DNA of 64,000 nucleotides from Dreissena polymorpha. Lineage: Eukaryota; Mollusca; Bivalvia; Myida; Dreissenidae. Below, piece after piece: positions 24,341 to 56,380 of the stretch (positions are counted from its first letter, which is position 1; every line of letters starts with the position of its first letter). A program made the translations under genes and the position numbers. The DNA lies in contig NC_068359.1 in NCBI RefSeq assembly GCF_020536995.1, positions 122,015,661-122,079,660 of the forward strand, written 5' to 3'. The notes under the pieces are model-generated. The model saw only the letters and a list, made by a program, of their open reading frames with translations, was not told the DNA's origin and did no database searches.

Positions 24341-25361
24341 CAAAATTATGGAAAGGTATTTACATGTACATAACAGTAATCCTTAAACGATACGGGTCGG
24401 TCTAATTTAGAGTAGAAAAACTAAAGTCAGATGACAATTCTGAGCTTTTTACAGATAAAATTTAGTGAGCGTTGTAACAATTTCACTAAAATATCTGCAG
24501 ATTTTCCATTTTCATCTCAAATTATATTAATTATGTAATTATCATAATGCTTGTTTAGCACGCAAAAAGCTTATCCCAACCTCTTTAAATAAATGGTCAA
24601 ATGATGCTACATTAATGAAAAGTTAATAACATTGTATATTGAAACGTGTGGGCTATTGTAAAGATCAGTTAAAAGTTATCCAGAGGGATCAGAAATCGCG
24701 TATATTTGCAGACATGTGTTAATATATTTCAGTAATGTAGTAACGTTTCATTAACCAGTCTCTGTCAGTCATTGTTTCAATGTTAATTTTTGTTAGCATA
24801 GACTCTACAAACGGAGCACCTTAAAACCGATTTCAATATTGTATAGAGTGTCGTCATCAAAATGCTGTTGCTGTGTAAAACTTCCGGTATCCCTGCTGCT
24901 GAACACATCAACACATGATTTTACAAACAATGTTTGGGCTCATAAAATACCATGCTCGCATTTGTAGATTTCTGTGATCAATTTTACACCAAGTATTCAT
25001 AACTTCGTGTTAGGTCTAGATGTAATACTTCCAATATAAATTAATCCCCGAAACAAAAACTTGAATCAGGTTTGCTAGACCCGGGCCCGTATACACCAAT
25101 TATTACACGTCAAACTAAAAATAAAGAACACATGAATATGTAAATTTGAATTTATTTTCATGCATAATGTTCATCTATAATGTACAAATAACGAATACAA
25201 CAAGGAAAATATCTTTAAAAAAACAAAAACCATTATATTAAAACGCTGTAAAGTAAATCCAAATAAATTAAGTCATTTGCATGCTGGGAAATGTGTCGTC
25301 GGCTAAAATGTCGTCTGCAGAATATCTAAAATTAGCATTTTTTTCGATTTTTTTTTCAAAG
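24341..25361. other. non-coding sequence
   Basis: AT-rich, no gene or recognised repeat. It lies downstream of the SLC22 gene stop codon. Confidence 0.4.
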
Positions 25362-25490
25362 AATACTATCAGAATAGCAAACAGTTTGGATCCTGATAAG
25401 ACGTCACGTTTTGTGGCGTCTCATCTGGATCCAAACTGTTTGCAAAGGCCTTCAAAATTTGGTTCCAGCACTGAAAGAGTTAAAGACAAT
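25362..25490. mobile_element. partial relative of the ACCCATTTATGCC MITE
   Basis: The GC-rich hairpin part is present (AGCAAACAGTTTGGATCCTG, then GAGACGCC-like arms around ACGTTTTGTGGCGTC, then CAAACTGTTTGCAAAGGCCT). The outer ends are not. It matches the inner half of the copies at 16002 and 38813. Confidence 0.7.
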
Positions 25491-25746
25491 CCTGTCTGTC
25501 ACACTGCCATCTGGGTGATGCATACTGAAGTCAGGAGTGTGTCTTTTTTTTTTTGCTTATTTGTCGTTTCAACCTTTCTTACATGACATACCAAAAACAC
25601 TCATATTTAACAAAAGAATGTATTGAAGGGTAGAAGTCATAGGCAAAGGACAATATTTAAATTTATATTAGATACATAATTCTATTTAAAAAATTGCTAA
25701 AACACATCCAACGAACTTGGTATGACTTTCGAAAATGTCACCCACT

Positions 25747-44888
<19,142 letters not shown>

Positions 44889-46330
44889 GACTCTCGATAT
44901 AATGTGAATTTGATACTTGAAAGAGAAACATATGAACGTTCACTTATATATTTGCAAGTGTATATGACAAAATACTATAGATCTATGCATATCCTGACGC
45001 GATAGGAACAAATATATGGTCCGTAGGAACTGAGTATTTATGTTACAAAATGTTATATAGACATGCGTTGACTTTTTATAAGTGTCTTAAAATTGGTATA
45101 TCACGTTTTACCTTAAAGTATTGAAGCCACATACGCATGCATCTGTGGAACATAAAGTTGTACTTAAAGTCTATTGTCGCCACACCTTATGCCAGTCAAT
45201 GTAATCACATGTTGAGTCATAAATAATTAGAACATAATTGTTCACTTAAGCGATTAACACTCGTGCACGTTTTTTATACGGAGGTTTGACCTCTTATGCA
45301 GTTCATCTCTTAGTTCACTTTACGGATAAATTCATATAAAGAAGTGAAACTCCAGCTGCTGGAGCAGTATTGAATTCCTATTATAAATTTAGTTAGTCCT
45401 TTATTTAAGGCAAGTGATCGATTGTCCAAACAGTACAAAACAGCACAAATCAGCACGATACAAAACAACATAAAACATATAAGAATAAAGCTGGGGTCAT
45501 CGTCTTGGAACGGTCAACTCAAAGCTTTGGGGGTTTCACCGGTTTTAGAGCGCTCAACCTCACACTTGGCCCAGCAATATTCATGATGCATTTAAGTGTA
45601 AATAAAATTAAACCTCATAGCATTGTAACTCAAATTTAACAATAATAAAAGGGAATTAAAACGCATTCAATTTAATTACCATATAATTACTCAATGGTAG
45701 GAATGATACCAGAGCACCAGAGTTACAACTTTTTGAGGAACGATGAAATGAAACTACAAACAAGTGTCAACTACATTCCTTCTTTATAGTAAAATATTTA
45801 AGAATATAGCGTCATGAAGTTAATATTTCAGATCATCATCGCGCAAATACAGGAAGAAGCAGCAATAATGGGTGTAAAAGATCCATATTAAATTGCTTGG
45901 TTGTTAATGTGATTGCTTTAAAAATAAATCCAACAAAAAACGCCTGTCAGAGAGAAAATATAATTAAAATTGAACGCTTTAAACTCAATGACCTTTGCAT
46001 GTAGATTCAAAACGTTAAAGTATGTGGTATTAAGAAATATAAAAGCGATGACGTCACACAAATCAATGAAGTATTACAGTTGTTAACTTAAAATGTTTGG
46101 TTGCTTTTGTAAGGCATATTAAAATTTCAATGAAAATTTTAAATAAGCTAAAATACTGCAAAATTATCCAAAAATGAGATCTTTATTATTGTCTGATGGA
46201 GATATTTTACTTTAAAAAAACGTAGTTCGAATAAGAGCCTTTCTTTTTACAAATGTAACCATGTTTTAAAAAAATCAAATATTTCTTGTATATAGATTAT
46301 AAACTTTTATATACATTATTAAGGCTCAAT
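44889..46330. other. upstream region of the SLC22 gene
   Basis: This would contain the promoter. No TATA box or 5' untranslated exon can be supported by eye, and the sequence is AT-rich throughout. Confidence 0.35.
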
Positions 46331-46881
46331 GGGTCATTGTCGACCTGAAATGGCCCACAAGTCATCCGGGGGTGACTAGAAGCCGATTCTTGTCACCATA
46401 AGGGGACTTCAAGCCGACGGTAGTCACCCCCGGGTGACATGAAGCCGATTGTAGTCACCCGGGAGTGAAATGAAGCCGATTCTTGTCCCGCGGGATGACT
46501 TCAAGCCGATTATAGTCACCCTCGAAATCAGCATAAAGTCACCATCGGCAACAATTTTACTTTCTCAGCAAAAAACCCCACATTATTTTGGTCGTTCACA
46601 TGCGAAGAGAATTTGAGTAAAAATACTACAAAAACTAAGTAGAGCTAAATGTCTAAAAAATCTAAATTAATTAGCCTATATTAGATACCTGGATGCGGTG
46701 CCGTTTGATAAAAAAATACACGGGTAACAAGAAGCCGATTCTTGTCACCCGAGGAGACTAGAAGCCGATTCATGTCACCCGGGGTCGAGAAGCGTCGGCT
46801 TGAAGTCACCCCAGGGTGACATGAATCGGCTTCTAGTCACCACCGGGTGACTTGTGGGCCATTTCAGGTCGACAATGACCC
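46331..46881. mobile_element. foldback element with long TIRs and reiterated internal motif
   Basis: Inverted repeats of about 67 bases (outer GGGTCATTGTCGACCTGAAA, then TGGCCCACAAGTCA, GGTGACTAGAAGCCGATTC) bound 551 bases; AAT sits on both sides (46328-46330, 46882-46884), a likely target duplication. Inward from each arm the motif GTGAC-NN-GAAGCCGATT, then GTCACCC is repeated every 30 bases or so, about five times on the left and three on the right. GTGAC and GTCAC make each unit partly palindromic. The centre is AT-rich. There is no coding capacity. Confidence 0.85.
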
Positions 46882-47052
46882 AATGATTATTATTTAGTGG
46901 TGCTATTCTCCACAATAATTATGATTATCGTGAAAGAAGTATCATAAAATAACATATGTACCGCAAGTCATAATCGAAATTTTAAAGTTATGATAGTAAT
47001 TAAATCATTCTAAATTATGCGTTTATTAATTTTCACCGCATTCATTAACAAA
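46882..47052. other. short spacer
   Basis: AT-rich sequence between the foldback element and the pseudo-exon. Confidence 0.4.
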
Positions 47053-47365
47053 CGCTCAACAACAGTGGACGGGTTGTTATCGAACTCGTAAACCTTACGA
47101 TGGCTAGCGCCCCCGTGCGACACGTCTTCAAGAAACAGTCGGACAGCGATGCGGAAGACAATGTCGCGTAGTCCATTGAGCCCGTATGGCGGTCGAAACC
47201 ACCAGGCTGCAGGCTTCTTGGACATGATGTCTGAGGCGGCCACACAAAACGCTTCGACGGTCTTCTTCGAATGGATCATGGCGGACATGCGCCTTTGGAC
47301 ACGTACACAACCGTCGTTCTCTTTAATGATCTTTTCTACACTTGTAACGCAACTTGTCCTTCCAT
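47053..47365 (-). pseudogene. decayed duplicate of SLC22 exon 1
   Basis: Base by base this follows exon 1 at 44550-44888: ATG start, the codons around MSAMIH, KTVEAFC, IMSKKPAAWW, RPPYG, CFLKTC-like (now LFLEDVS) and KVYEFDNNPSTVV. Near the start, one base is missing relative to exon 1, which breaks the frame. Much of the cysteine/sequon loop is deleted, and the donor after the last codons is GAGCGT instead of GAAGTGAGT. No further exons of a second gene are seen in the window, so this is a partial duplication or the remnant of a tandem paralogue. Confidence 0.85.
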
Positions 47366-47640
47366 GACTCTCGATATAAGTTATATTTATATTAATAAAT
47401 GGATCACTTAATGTTCAGTTGAATGTATGTATGTTTATATAGCAAAATACCAGTAATGTATGCTTACTGGAAAGATGATATAGACGTATGCTTCACCTTT
47501 ATACAATAGCGCGATAAGAACATAAGTATAATTCGTGAATTTGCACAGTAATAATACAATAATATAATAATTATATTATAATATATTCATATATATCCGA
47601 ATACATGTATACTTGTCTTTACCGGTAAATGAAATCATGT
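47366..47640. other. AT-rich spacer
   Basis: No feature recognised. Confidence 0.35.
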
Positions 47641-48890
47641 TGAAGTATGAATTTATTTTACAATAAGACAATTGATGAAAATAAATAATAGATAAATATG
47701 CGAGCAATACTTTTCAATCACGAGTTAGGTAGTCATAAAGACAGCCTTGTTGACCCGTACTTTGTTGTAAATGCATTTCTTGTTACCCTAGCAGTTTACA
47801 CGGTGTCAACAACTCTGACCTTAACGTGGGTATAGAGCACTAATGCGCTTTTTCGGCGAAGTTTTTTACCCAGCTTTTCACCTTAAATGACTTTTACATA
47901 ACGCCAGAAGACATGCATGAATATACATGTATTCGAATATTTCATAGGCTGATAGGAGATAAAACCTTGAACATTGGCTACATCACCGTGTCTGGGCTCA
48001 GCGCAAAGGATGTAGCACTGTTCAATGTAAGGAATTCCGGACTACTCTCTGTATGTTCAAACGACACAAATTGTGACCCAGTTACAATTACGGGTTAAAA
48101 TCCATCTCGCAGAATTTCAGGGTTAGTACTCGTTCACTAAATCGTCCGGGGAATATTAAATTAACTATCGATAAACATAGCTTTGCTTTCAAGATGAAAA
48201 AACAAACATTACCGAAATACTATAGTGTCACGATAAGAGGAAAATCGTTTAATTATCCAACCAAAAATGTTTGCCTTGCTCTGTCAGCACGTCTGGAAAT
48301 CGTTCCTGAACGCCTGGATAGGCTGCCCTTATTTACCAGTTTGCTATTTTGAACTCAATTGTGTATCGAAAAACATTGTGCTAAAATGTGCCATTTACAA
48401 TTCGCAATGAGATTTTAAATGACGCTCGTCATGCAAAAATTGGTCTAATTACTTATGCGCCCATCATATATATTCCCACTCAGCCTGCGCATCTCTCAGT
48501 CTGGTAAGGAGATACATAATGAGACCATAACACATTGAGTGATTTTATAGCAAATAGCATCGCTTCTGACCAGACTGCGCAAATGCACATGTTGGGCCTA
48601 AGATACGCTGGCCGAAACGCGTAAAACCCATTTTCGCATGACGCGGCTATGAAAGTGTGATTCAAATGTGTCGAAAGAAAACTGCGTGAAAATCAAATAT
48701 TAACATACGATAAATTTCGATGGTAAAGAAATATACTGATAATAAGCAAGTGAGGACAGATATGATGTGCACTCACGTAGTTTATTTTTTTATTTATCTA
48801 ATTACACTAATGTGTGGTTTGTCAATGATAAAACACATTCCATGCGGTGAATATGCGACTAACACGTATTAAAACACAATAGTTAGACTT
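47641..48890 (+). repeat. long dispersed repeat, copy D
   Basis: Collinear with copy A from ACAATAAGACAATTGATGA (like 1718-1735) straight into the GAGTTAGGTAGTCATAA block (like 2730), showing the form without the copy A insert. It continues through the internal inverted repeat 48427-48643 to the CATTCCATGCGGTGAATATG block. Confidence 0.75.
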
Positions 48891-49796
48891 TTGTTTTCAA
48901 TTCGCGTGCGTGGATGGAGCTACTATTTCAAATATTTCTCTCGGTGATTCCTGTTTATTAACTAAGAGTTACACATTAAATCTGTAAACAAATTGATGGT
49001 TTTCAGGACGCTAGGTCCGAACGTTTCGTAATGCAATAGACACCTTATGCGGTAGTTCCTGAGGAGTTCCTTTCCTATGTGCTTTTACAACGCAATTGTT
49101 TTCGCTTATTAAGTTATAGAAAACATTATTTAGCTTCTTAAGCAAGGGCAAACCACGATGTAGTTCAAATTCGATGCGCAAAGGTGTATGCCATTAGACA
49201 TATTATATAATTTAAAAACATAGTAAATAGAGGTGGTTATCTATTTGCAAATTGAAACATTCTGCAAGTAAAAAGTTCTATTAGCGAGTTCAAATGTAGT
49301 GTTATTGGCAATTTTAAACATTTAATGTTTGTTTTTGTTACCAATAAAGACAGTTGACACCTTGTTTGACTTTATCGTACTAATTTGTCTAATCCGCTAA
49401 TTGGGTTGAAAAAAAAAAACAACAAAATGTCAACGTCAAAAAAACCTAAATGACATTGCGAAAATAGGAGTAATATCTCCGCTAAGGACCGATTTTAAGA
49501 TTCACGCAAATCCGTTGAGAAAATGGGGGCGAGCTAGGTATTAACGACTATTGATCTTGGAGAATCTGTACCGGTGACTGGTAATACCCCGGTAATTATA
49601 GAGGTAATAGATAATCCACTGATAAGAGATAACATTACGTGCGTAATTAATATTCAAGCCGTATTACACACTCGTGTGCGCTGACACAATACACAGATGC
49701 ATAGCGAGAAAGTCGCTTTCCAGGCGCCAAACTGTGATGTTCGCTGTCCAATCGGTAAAGAGAATGCGTATGCGGGCGTGGTTAACTCGGCTTTTA
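48891..49796. other. non-coding sequence
   Basis: No gene recognised; a modest GC-richer stretch at 49.65-49.80 kb has no conserved frame. Confidence 0.4.
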
Positions 49797-49955
49797 TTGA
49801 CGATGCTGGAACAGCATCGTCTAAGGTATGATAACCATCAAAAAATTCTTCACAATGGCGACCTATGTAAAAGACCGAGCCAGTCCGATTGAGATAACTC
49901 GATTTTTCTAATCGAAATACCTCGACCTCGTTGATTTTTATTGATAACATTCTCC
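49797..49955 (+). repeat. dispersed repeat pair with 29.98-30.13 kb
   Basis: Same blocks as the first copy (GACGATGCTG, CTTCACAATGGCGACCTATG, AAAAGACCGAGCCAG, GATTTTTCTAATCG). Confidence 0.75.
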
Positions 49956-49979
49956 TAGCAGAGTTGTCTTTCGTGTTTC

Positions 49980-50310
49980 AACATTCAACAATGGCCGCCC
50001 CCATGAGAGTCTCGAGTCAAAACTTTCTTACTGCATAAATTGGCTTGTTTCGCTATTTAGAAGCTGTTATTTATGATATATGAATTATTTATTCACTAAA
50101 TCTCCGCTAATGACAACAATAGATGGAATTCGAAGGATATAATCGATGTGAATGGATCACTTTCTACAACAATGGCTTCGCCCATGAGAGACTTGATAAC
50201 ACTCGTGTCAAAACTTTCTTACAGCTTAAATCGGCTTGTTTCGCTATTTAGTAATGCAACAATAAATGGAATTCGAAGGATAGATTCAATGTGAATGAAG
50301 CACTTTCTGG
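49980..50310 (+). repeat. two-unit tandem duplication
   Basis: The order CAATGGC--CGCCCATGAGAG-like, TCAAAACTTTCTTAC, GGCTTGTTTCGCTATTTAG, TGGAATTCGAAGGATA and AATG-CACTTTCT occurs twice. The first unit contains about 35 extra bases. Confidence 0.8.
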
Positions 50311-50655
50311 ATCTCGACAGCTTGACAAGGCAAAACTGGCATACTGATGATACTGGTATTTTTAGTTATAAATTTAAGTCACATTTTGCTTTATAAATTT
50401 TGTTCGAGCATTTTGCTACTTATTGAATGGCTATGGTACCGGATATCAACATGTCATATGGGATTTGCATATCACCAAGCTGTCCTGAAAAACAACATTG
50501 AGTACAAAATCTTTACTCTAATTACTGGTTTGTATGAATTCTTTCTTCTTTCTATTTTAGTAGTTGAAATCATTATAGTCCAAATAATAAGACGTAATTT
50601 ACCGTTTAGTCCATGTATATCGACCTGATATTTTTAGGAGTAGATATTATGCTAA

Positions 50656-51140
50656 AGGGGTCTTTTCACAGATTTTGACATGTTTTGAAGTTAGTCATTA
50701 AATGCTTTTTATAATGATAAATGTAAACATTGGATCTTAAAAGATGCAGTAAAAACAAATCCAGAATAAAATTCTTAAAAAAAGTAGTCCGCAGCAGGTC
50801 TCGAACCAGTGACCCCCTTAGTCCTGAGTAAAAACGCATAAGCCTGCTCGACTATTTTGCCAAGTATAAATGGTTGACGTATTTTATACCTAATATAAGC
50901 AATCTTCGTAGTTTCACACAATTAACCAACAACATAACTCTCTAAATTATTCAATCGTTTCGCGTTGCAACGCTTTATAATTTTTAAATTGTTAAAAACT
51001 GCATATAATGGCTATATTAGACCATGGTTAATGTTCAGTAATACTGTTTCCTAAAAATAACATAACTAAAACGAAAATTTGCGAATCCGATACAACTTTT
51101 TTCAATTTTTGTCAATCTACCAAAACGTGAAAAGATCCCT
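50656..51140 (-). mobile_element. TIR element carrying a tRNA-like pol III unit (copy 2)
   Basis: Collinear with 4863-5372: starts AGGGGTCTTTTCACAG, ends with the complement of AGGGATCTTTTCACG, with TTAA at the right (51141-51144) and CTAA at the left. The minus-strand tRNA-like part at about 50790-50870 keeps the B-box (GGTTCGAGACC) and a degraded A-box. Its anticodon region is about 15 bases shorter than in copy 1 and close to tRNA length. Confidence 0.7.
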
Positions 51141-53621
51141 TTAAAGTTAAATGAACCGTGTCTGTATCACAGTAAAAGAGACATTAAGGCGATTGTGGCC
51201 AGTTTAGATCCAGCTCAGCCTGCAGTTGCTTGAAAGCTGTTTGCATAAGAGCGGTTTTCTGACAATGACAAATAGTTTAATTGGATACTGATTAGACTGC
51301 CATTTTTCTGTGAGCTGGCTTATTAAATTCAGAATCCTGGTAACAGTTTAACGTTAATGTTACCAATGTGTCAGACCAGGGCCTGGATTTTGAAATCTAG
51401 GACACGCATGGTTAGAAGATGTCATTTAAGATTATACATTTTTTTCAAACACATACAAATACATACACATATAAATAGTTAAATGCACTAAGTCAGAAGT
51501 CATTTGACTTCGGCTCGTGCCTTGGCACTAATGGCACTTGATGGACTAACTACTTGGATGTGTAGTTACATTATTTACAGTATATCAAACAGTATTTAGC
51601 ATGAACCAATGATTTTTTCAAGCATAAATAATTGATGTAAAATGCTAAAATGTAAAATAAAAAGGAATAATATTTAAGGTTTCAGAAGGCATTTTCTTTT
51701 TGTTTTAAAGGATATCTTTGAAAATTATATATTTTTATGAATTTTTTGGCAACAAGGGGTAACGCATTTTTTTAAAAATGTAATTAATTTTCTGACAAAA
51801 AACTGGTACCATGAAACAATAATTTTTAAAACATTTGTAATTCATGAAAAATGATTGCAAAAATAATATCTGGGGTCTAATAAAGCTTTTTTTATTTTAT
51901 TTTAATAGGTTACTCTGAAAATTCTATTTTTCATGATTTTTGTTTGCAACAAGGGTTATGAAATTTAAAAAATGTTACTGGATTTTAAGATCAAAACTGG
52001 TACTATGATAATACTATGATGCACTTCGCCAAAACATTTATAATTATATTGTTTATTCTTGAAAATGTATTTCCCGTATTCACTAAAAATAACACATTTG
52101 ATCAGAAAATTCATATATAATGATATTTACTTTTATTTTCAAGAAGCATAATGCCTCATTTTAGTTGTATTCAGCCACAAGTTCCTGTCAGCCACTTAAG
52201 GGTTATATGTTGCCTTTCTTTTACTAAATGCAAAATAATTCTACACTTTGAGATATTCACAAAATATTTGATGTCTTTACAACACCGACAGGCTAATAAA
52301 TTTATATATCAAGTACTTCCATACTAACAGGACCATTCTAGGCGGGCAACCTAGCAACCTTGATTTGTTAATATCTTCCTATCAATCTGTTATATGTGTT
52401 ATGAATCATTTGTTCGGAGAACATTTAGTGTTTGTTATAACTTTTAAATAATTCAATGTTCAAAGTGATATTGTTATTGACCGATAAACCAATATACTGA
52501 TTAAAAGGGAATATTTTATTAATTATGTGCATTTTATCTTACATTAGAAATGTTTGCCTAAATGTTTTTCAAACTATAGAGAAATCTATATACAATTAAT
52601 AATTGACGACGTTTATAAAAAAAAAACAAACATTTATTAAATGGAAGTTTAAAGATAAAAATAAATAATGCAAGTTTTATCAGATATTCGTAATAATTTC
52701 CAATATAATTGAGTGTCTGAGCAATGTGGATGAATGAATATATCGGATAAAATGAACACTTGTCACTTGAATTATGATTTATTTTTCAATATTTTATGCA
52801 CTTAAGTTTAGCTTAATGCGTTTTTATAAGCATTTATAGACAGTGTCCCTCCCCAAAATCAAGATATTTTTACTTGTCATTCATTTGTGTAATGGTATAC
52901 AATAATTTTGTGGTAGAATATTTGAAAAAAAAACATTAGAAACGAAACTTATCAGGGATGAAATTTTCCATATGGTTATGGAAATTACCGATCGTCGGTT
53001 TCCGAAAAACAATACGTCACGGTTTCCATAAATATGATGGTTGTGCCCAGAGATTTTGGTGTTAATGAACATTACTTGTTGATATTTTAATAATTTCGAT
53101 TCTCATTTGATTAATAGGTAATTTCAAGGCTGATAAACTTGAAATATGCAAGCTATTCGTTCATTTTGCATATGTCTGTCGATACATCTGTACAATCGAT
53201 AATTTCCGTAACCACTCGTTAAATTGTAGCAGACACAAGTTTAAATAAAAAAAGATATGTTTTACACTAATATTCTACCTCTTGCTAAAAACTAATGCAT
53301 GAATGATTTAAAAGTAATATTGCATCATTTTTAGCCAGGAACACTGTCTATGACCGCGACAAAAAACATAACAAACATTTTGAATTACGATATTTACTTT
53401 ATAAATAGCGTGCATGCGGCATGACATTGCATGATTGTTCCGCAAGATAAATATCTCGACTTTATTTATTGGATGATTTCGGACTGTTTCATCCAATCAG
53501 AAAAAAGCTTTTAAACGTAATTTAGACCCATGTTTAGCGAGATAATTAAGTACAACCTTTTATACACTGCCAAATTGTGACATAACAAGTTGCCTCCCTT
53601 GTTGGTTCATGCTACTGTATT
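51141..53621. other. AT-rich non-coding sequence
   Basis: No gene or repeat family recognised over nearly 2.5 kb on either strand. Two weakly similar stretches are seen near 51.70 and 51.89 kb (TTTTTTGGCAACAAGGGGTA and TTTGTTTGCAACAAGGGTTA), suggesting an old duplication. Confidence 0.4.
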
Positions 53622-54770
53622 ATTATGCCCCCCTTTGAAGAAGAGAGGGTATACTGTTTTGCACATGTCGGTCCGTATGTCCGTCCACCAGATGGTTTCC
53701 GGATGATAACTCAAGAATGCTTATGCCTAGGATCACGAAACTTCATAGGTAAATTGATCATGACTCGCAGATGACCCATATTGATTTTGAGGTCACTAGG
53801 TCAAAGAGCAAGGTCACGGTGACCCGAAATAGTAAAATGGTTTCCTGATGATAACTCAAGAACGCTTATGCCTAGGATCATGTAACTTCATGTGTACATT
53901 GATCATGACTCGCAGATGACAACTATTGATTTTGAGGTCACTAGGTCAAAGGTCAAGGTCACGGTGACCAGAAATAGTAAAACGGTTTCCGGATGATAAC
54001 TCAAGAACGCGTATGCATAGGATCATAAAACTTCATTGGTTCATTGATCATGACTCGTAGATAAACCCTATTGATTTTCAGGTCATTAGATCAGAGGTCA
54101 AGGTCACGGTGATCCGAAATAGTAAAATGGTTTCCGGAAAATTACTCAAGAACGCTTATGCCTAGGATCATGAAACTTCATAGATAAATTGATCATGACT
54201 CACAGATGACCCCTTTTGAGGTCACTAGGTCAAAGGTCAAGGTCATGGTGACCCGAAATAGTTAAATGGTTTCCGGATGATAACTCAAGAACGCTTATGC
54301 CTAGGATCATGAAACTTCATAGACACATTGATCATGACTCGCAGATGATCCCTATTGAATTTCAGGTCACTAGGTCAAAGGTCAAGGTCACGGTGACCCG
54401 AAATAGTTAAATGGTTTCCGGATGATAACTAAACAACGTATATGCATAGGATCATGAAACTTCATAGGTACATTGATCATGACTCGCAGATGACCCCTAT
54501 TTACTTTCAGGTCACTAGGTCAAAGGTCAAGGTCACGGTGACTTGACACAGTAAAATGGTTTCCGGATGATAACACAGAAATGCATACGCCTAGGATCAT
54601 GAAACTTCATAGGTACATTGATCATGACTCGCAGATGACCCCTATTGATTTTCAGGTCACTAGGTCAAAGATCAAGGTCTCAGTGCCAAAAAACGTATTC
54701 ACACCATGGCTGCCACTACAACTGACAGCCCATATGGGGGGCATGCATGTTTTACAAACAGCCCTTGTTT
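53622..54770 (+). mobile_element. non-autonomous element with seven 145-bp internal repeats
   Basis: Starts at TTATGCCCCCCTTTGAAGAA and ends at CCATATGGGGGGCATGCATG, so the ends are short inverted repeats around ATGCCCCCC. After a lead with GTCCGTATGTCCGTCC come seven head-to-tail units of 139-145 bases starting near 53694, 53839, 53984, 54129, 54268, 54413 and 54558. Each holds GGTTTCCGGATGATAACTCA, TATGCCTAGGATCATGAAAC and AGGTCAAGGTCACGGTGACC. Bivalve elements such as pearl/CvA have a similar plan of core repeats between unique ends, but I cannot assign the class. Confidence 0.85.
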
Positions 54771-55954
54771 CAAAAATGTTTCCATGTAGTATACTTATAT
54801 TGATATTTACAAAATTGATGCATATGAATGATAGACTTGACTGAAATCATTTTAATGATACTGAAATCATGGCAGTGAATTAATACTGATAATTATATAA
54901 TATTTTGCTTGATACAATCATGTACATCTATATAAAATGAGATCATAATGTAACTTCAGTGATGAATTTCAGTGAATTAAATTAAATCCAAAATATAAGT
55001 AACTCCTATATCTCTCCCGCAGCGCGCACACCTTAACATCCTGCTGTGTACCTATCCAGATCCAGAAAAAAGATATAATACATAATTATGTATCATAGTG
55101 TTCAGAAGGGATGATTTTACCTCTGTTGTATCAATGTATTGTTTTACTTCTTTAACCAGTGTGTTTAAAGATATAAAACATAGCTCCAGGGTCTTTGCTT
55201 CAGGCAATGCATATTTCATATCCTCATCTCTTTTTCTAATGGAAATTTTAACTAGTTCCTACATTCAATACAGTCAAATATATGTTAAGTAGTATCTGTA
55301 CACATTGGTAGATTAAATTTGTACATCAAAAATTATTTTTTAATTGTTTTAAAAAGATATAGTTAAATGTTCATACTAGATTAATTTAGAACCTTAGTCA
55401 TGTCACGGAGATCTAGAGTCCGTGGTCATGTGGTAATTAAACATTTTTAAATATAACCACTTTAATATGGAGTCCTGACCAGATCTCAAATGCATATCCC
55501 TTTTCTCTGTCACCCTGGTCATCTCCTATCAAAATAGCAAATTATATGCAGAACCGTTCTTTATACACAATGGTTGAATGAAAAAATTGACATTCTTTTC
55601 ACATGGAAATTTCACTTTGACTGTCATGGAAAAAGAGCCTGCACAACATAGATCAAAAATACTTTTTATTTGTGGATAATCCCATATCTTGAAATGCTAT
55701 GTGCATGAATATCTCAAGTCTTCATGAAATCAGGACAACAAAAATGTTTTTAAGTCCCTAATTGACCTGGCTATAGTAATCAGATTATTATAAGCTCAAT
55801 TCGTCTATTTATGTCATATGCTTTATGTATTGTAAACATACACACAATATTGCAGGTACATGAAAGCAATAAATAATAACAAAGCCATCCATACTATAAA
55901 GGTCAATGGCAAAGCCTGTGAGAAAAATTTGAACGCATTGAGTGTAATCACACA
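54771..55954. other. non-coding sequence
   Basis: AT-rich; no gene recognised. Confidence 0.4.
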
Positions 55955-56310
55955 ACGTGTTCATGGTGAGCTTTTGTGATCACTTTATGGCCGTCGTGCG
56001 CCGTCAACATTTGCCTTGTTAACTCTGTGGATGCCACGTTTTTTTCAATCTTCATAAAATTTGGCCAGAATATAAGTCTCAATAATATCTTGGATCAGTT
56101 CGAAAATGGTTACAATTAGTTAAAAAACATGGCTGCCAGGGGGTGGGGCATTTTTCCTTTATTGCTATAGTAAAACATTGTTAGCACTCGAGAGGTCACA
56201 TTTATTTTCCGATCTTCATGAATTTTGGTCCCAATATTTGTCCCTATAATATCTTGTTATCTCAGGTGAACGACTTTGGGACTTTCAGGCCCTCTTGTTT
56301 GTTCATCTTA
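55955..56310 (+). repeat. dispersed molluscan repeat (GGTGAGCTTTTGTGATCAC type)
   Basis: It contains GTGAGCTTTTGTGATCACTT, CGTCGTGCGCCGTCAACATT, AATATCTTGGATCAGTTCGA and AACATGGCTGCCAGGGGGTG, and ends CAGGTGAACGACTTTGGGAC, then CCCTCTTGTTTG. I recognise this as one of the commonest repeat types of bivalve genomes. It shares its end type with 33600-34245. Confidence 0.7.
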
Positions 56311-56380
56311 CCATTTGAAGAAGAGATATAATTGCACAGATGTCTTTTACTTTTAGAATGTGTTATGCTGAATTTATTAT

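Noticed and set aside
24010-24405. Open frame of 131 codons.
   Set aside because: It falls inside long-repeat copy C and the frame is not kept in copy A.
50347-50628. Open frame of 93 codons with hydrophobic stretches, receptor-like at first sight.
   Set aside because: AT-rich codons alone produce F, I, L and Y runs here; there is no family motif and no supporting exon.
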